From the NCBI GenBank assembly GCA_016281915.1, contig JAEEJO010000050.1, positions 1 through 64,000 of the forward strand: DNA of 64,000 nucleotides, written 5' to 3'. Shown piece by piece: positions 61,043-64,000 of this stretch. How positions within the stretch are numbered: the first letter of the stretch is position 1; each line of letters starts with the position of its first letter. Below the pieces are notes generated by a model that ran no database searches, was not told the origin of the DNA, and saw only the letters and a list, made by a program, of their open reading frames with translations. The stretch comes from Clostridiales bacterium. GTDB lineage: Bacteria > Bacillota > Clostridia > Oscillospirales > UBA644. The position numbers were made by a program, and so were the translations under genes.

Positions 61043-61978
61043 TTATAAAACTTCAAATACTCTAAGCTTAGAGCTTCTTGCACGTGGGTTTGAATTAATT
61101 TCGTCTTCCGACGGAATTACGGGTTTTCTTGTAATAACTTTGCCGAGACTTTTTTTCCCGCAGACGCATACGGGGAAATCCGGAGGACACGTGCATGGAT
61201 TTTCGGCGGTGGAAAATGACGTTTTAACGATTCTGTCCTCAAGAGAATGGAACGTGATCACACATATCCTTCCGCCGTGATTCATATGCGGTATTATATC
61301 GGAAAGAATATCTCTTATCTGAGAAAGCTCACCGTTCACCGCGATTCGTATTGCCTGAAAAACTCTTTTTGCCGGATGCTGAGACTCACCGAGCGCTTTT
61401 TTCGGCATAGCGGATCTTATTGCGTCCACAAGCTCATAAGTTGTTTCAAAGGGTTTCTCTTCGCGTTTTGAAACTATTTTTTTCGCTATCTGTCTTGACC
61501 ATCTTTCTTCTCCGTATTCAAAGAAGATACGTGCAAGCTCGTTTTCCGGATATGTGTTTATAAGATCGGCAGCGGTAAACGCATCGTCGCGATTCATTCT
61601 CATATCGAGCGGAGCGTCATGCATATACGAAAACCCGCGCTCTGCGGAATCGAGCTGGTGAGAAGAAACGCCGAGATCAAGAAGAAGTCCGTCAAGCTTA
61701 AGACCTTTATTTTCGAGAATTTCCGGAAGATTCCGGAATTCGGAATGTATTATTTCTTTTTTGCATTTAAGCGGTTCAAGGCGTATCCTGCACGCCTCAA
61801 CGGCTTCGGTATCTCTGTCTGTGCAGATCAGAAGTCCTTTTTCGGAAAGAGCGGAACCTATAGCGAAAGAATGCCCTCCGCCTCCGGCAGTGCCGTCTGC
61901 GTAAATTCCGTCCGGCTTGATCGAAAGATGTTCAAGAGTTTCATTCAAAAGGACGGGGACATGGGAAAACCCGCTCAT
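61043..61978 (-). CDS. rsmH: 16S rRNA (cytosine1402-N4)-methyltransferase
   Basis: HVPVLLNETLEHLSIKPDGIYADGTAGGGGHS, DLGVSSHQLDSAERGFSY, ITFHSLEDRIVK. Confidence 0.97.
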   Translation of the reverse strand: MSGFSHVPVLLNETLEHLSIKPDGIYADGTAGGGGHSFAIGSALSEKGLLICTDRDTEAVEACRIRLEPLKCKKEIIHSEFRNLPEILENKGLKLDGLLLDLGVSSHQLDSAERGFSYMHDAPLDMRMNRDDAFTAADLINTYPENELARIFFEYGEERWSRQIAKKIVSKREEKPFETTYELVDAIRSAMPKKALGESQHPAKRVFQAIRIAVNGELSQIRDILSDIIPHMNHGGRICVITFHSLEDRIVKTSFSTAENPCTCPPDFPVCVCGKKSLGKVITRKPVIPSEDEINSNPRARSSKLRVFEVL

Positions 61979-62463
61979 CAGATTCCGAGCTCCTCAAACG
62001 CAGAAAGAATATCCTGACCGTTTTCTTCGTCATAAACGTCCCATCTGGCTGCATCCCATATTTCTATACGGGTCATTGCGCCTACGACTACAACGTCTTT
62101 TGAGAGCTCTGCGAATTTGCGAAGCCCCGGAGGAAGAATTATGCGCCCCTGAGTATCGATATCGGAACGGAATGCGTTACCGATGACCTGTCTTTGTGAA
62201 ACGATACCTTTGCTTATCGATTTCATGGCGATCTCTTTTGCGAAATCATACCATCTTTTTTCGGAAAAAACGAAAACGCAGTGGTCAGAGCCCTTGGTCA
62301 TATATACGGCGTTTCCTACCGTTTCACGGAATTTTGCAGGAATAAAAACTCTTCCCTTTGCGTCCATGGTATGGCGGTAGTTGCCGATAAGATTCATCGC
62401 GCCGGAAAAAAGATCGTCATCTGCCGTATTGTCTACCGCAGTAATAATTTCTTCATTATCCAA
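61978..62463 (-). CDS. mraZ: Transcriptional regulator MraZ
   Basis: GNYRHTMDAKGRVFIPAKFRE, IDTQGRIILPPGLRKFA (paired SpoVT/AbrB-like motifs). Confidence 0.95.
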   Translation of the reverse strand: MDNEEIITAVDNTADDDLFSGAMNLIGNYRHTMDAKGRVFIPAKFRETVGNAVYMTKGSDHCVFVFSEKRWYDFAKEIAMKSISKGIVSQRQVIGNAFRSDIDTQGRIILPPGLRKFAELSKDVVVVGAMTRIEIWDAARWDVYDEENGQDILSAFEELGI

Positions 62464-62514
62464 TGTTTCCGACGCTCCTTTCTTCTATTTCGGCGTAAAT
62501 CGTGGGCAGATAAA

Positions 62515-62538
62515 CCACAAAAAACCGCTATCCACCAC
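62515..62538 (-). promoter_or_regulatory. Putative MraZ box
   Basis: Minus strand GTGGTGGATA-GCGGTTTTTT-GTGG: three G-rich repeats at 10-nt period just downstream of the mraZ promoter. Confidence 0.5.
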
Positions 62539-62550
62539 TTCAGTGTCAAC

Positions 62551-62579
62551 ATTATACAATATATGAGTTTTTTTGTCAA
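62551..62579 (-). promoter_or_regulatory. Perfect consensus sigma-A promoter of the dcw cluster
   Basis: Minus strand TTGACA-17 nt-TATAAT. Confidence 0.88.
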
Positions 62580-62773
62580 TACGAATAGGAAAATTATTTG
62601 AGAGCAAAACGTAAATCTTTTATCACGCCAAAGCAATATTTTCGTCATTTTGCACAAAAAACATATTAAGAACAACCAAAACAGAAGAATCGGAGCATTT
62701 ATCTATTGATTTTTGGGTGTTCATATGATATACTTTAAGAAATACAACAGATACAGACGCGGCGGAGGTCTTT

Positions 62774-64000
62774 ATGTCAGAATACAAGTCTACGACCATT
62801 ATGATGATCGACGGAAACAGCATCCTGAACAGGGCATTTTACGGGGTCCGTCCTCTTAACACTTCAACGGGGATACCGACGAACGCCGTTTACGGTTTTC
62901 TGACGATACTTTTTCGTCATCTTGACGAAGACATGCCCGACGGTGTCGGAATTGCTTTTGACATGAAAGCAAAAACGTTCAGACACCTTATGTATGACGG
63001 ATACAAGGCAGGAAGGAAAGGCATGCCCGACGAGCTTGCCGCGCAGCTGCCATGGATAAAGAAAACGCTTGCGGCTATGGGCTTTTCCATCTATGAAAGA
63101 GAAGGGCTCGAGGCAGACGACATAATAGGAATAATATCAAAAAAGCAGAGCGGAGACGGCGGCAGATGCGTTATTATCACAGGCGACCGCGACGAGCTTC
63201 AGCTTGTAGACGAAAATATTACCGTTAAACTTGCCGTAACGAAAAACGGAGCACCTTCCGACGATATTTACACGCCTGAGGCGGTCGCTGCAAAATACGG
63301 TCTTTCTCCCGACAGGCTTATCGATCTGAAGGCTCTTATGGGTGACGCGTCGGACAATATTCCCGGGGTTCCCGGTGTGGGAGAAAAAACAGCAACGGAA
63401 CTTCTGAAGGAATACGGAACGCTTGACGGCGTTTATGAAAATCTGGGCAAAATAACTAAAAAAGCGCTTCATGAAAAGCTCGAAAACGGGAAAGACAGCG
63501 CATATATGAGCAAAAAACTCGGAACTATCACCACTTCACTGCCGGAAGACGAGATGTTCCCCACCCCGGCACCGTACAATCCCGATCTTCCTGCGCTCAA
63601 ACAGATCTTTACCGAGCTTGAAATGACGAAAATGCTTGACCGCATAAAAATCGCAACACCGCAGCCGGAGCCTGACGTTGCAGAATCAAAAACGGCGGAA
63701 TTTCAAAAAGATCTACACGGACAACTGTTTGAAAGTGAACCGATATATATTATCCATTCTCTTCCCGAAAAAAAAGCTTATATAAAAAACGGCGATGAAG
63801 CGGTCTGCGCGGATATAGATGCCGTTCTGCCCCTTCTGGACAAAAAAAAGATAGTTACTCACGATTTCAAAGCCTTGCTAAGGTATTCTTTGCAACGCTC
63901 GTCAGCCCCTTTTGCAGTTTTTGACACGATGCTTGCGGCATACGTGGTCAATCCGTCAAGAAGTTCCTACGGTCTGAAGACCGCATATCTTGAAATGCTC
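62774..64000 (+). CDS. polA: DNA polymerase I, N-terminal part (continues beyond the window)
   Basis: MSEYKSTTIMMIDGNSILNRAFYGVRPL...VIITGDRDELQLVDE...LMGDASDNIPGVPGVGEKTATELLKEYG (5'-3' exonuclease), then degenerate 3'-5' exonuclease-like region. Not in the ORF track because it is truncated. Confidence 0.95.
   Translation, partial: MSEYKSTTIMMIDGNSILNRAFYGVRPLNTSTGIPTNAVYGFLTILFRHLDEDMPDGVGIAFDMKAKTFRHLMYDGYKAGRKGMPDELAAQLPWIKKTLAAMGFSIYEREGLEADDIIGIISKKQSGDGGRCVIITGDRDELQLVDENITVKLAVTKNGAPSDDIYTPEAVAAKYGLSPDRLIDLKALMGDASDNIPGVPGVGEKTATELLKEYGTLDGVYENLGKITKKALHEKLENGKDSAYMSKKLGTITTSLPEDEMFPTPAPYNPDLPALKQIFTELEMTKMLDRIKIATPQPEPDVAESKTAEFQKDLHGQLFESEPIYIIHSLPEKKAYIKNGDEAVCADIDAVLPLLDKKKIVTHDFKALLRYSLQRSSAPFAVFDTMLAAYVVNPSRSSYGLKTAYLEML

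Noticed and set aside
1-64000. tRNA, rRNA, CRISPR arrays, prophage or integrative element
   Set aside because: No T-arm-like GGTTCRANYCC blocks, regularly spaced repeats, integrases or phage structural genes were recognised while reading.

Overview
64 kb of bacterial chromosome, probably an anaerobic Bacillota/Clostridia-type genome judging from gene content and promoter style. No tRNA, rRNA, CRISPR array, prophage or complete transposon was recognised. From left to right: the 5' part of a large secreted acidic surface protein (-); a four-gene UDP-uronic-acid module (-) headed by a nucleotide-sugar dehydrogenase fused to an N-terminal XRE-type HTH; small membrane and zinc-ribbon proteins; a sulfatase; a PlsC-like acyltransferase with a zinc ribbon; purA-guaA; a clostripain-family protease; a CPA2 antiporter and an MgtC-like protein; a glycan/carbohydrate cluster (glycosidase, SDR, two Gfo/Idh/MocA, sulfatase-like, TIM-barrel isomerase); a 1411-aa acyl-CoA dehydratase activase-like protein with an RseC-like and a COG2509-like partner; cdaA-cdaR; nfeD-stomatin plus a duplicated transposase-type HTH protein; rplM-rpsI; two solute-binding lipoproteins, one of them broken; a GGGtGRT/NifU-like pair; proBA; and a dcw cluster (mraZ-rsmH-ftsL-pbp-murF-mraY-ftsW-murG-ftsQ-ftsZ), followed by the 5' part of polA. 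The most interesting signals are: (1) the XRE-UDP-glucose dehydrogenase fusion with a cluster of TGTTG/CAACA inverted repeats around its own promoter, suggesting a self-regulating enzyme/repressor; (2) a consensus promoter followed almost immediately by an intrinsic terminator ahead of purA; (3) at least nine perfect TTGACA-N17-TATAAT promoters; (4) two broken genes whose ancestral reading frames can be reconstructed. All calls come from reading the sequence and recalled family motifs; no searches were run.
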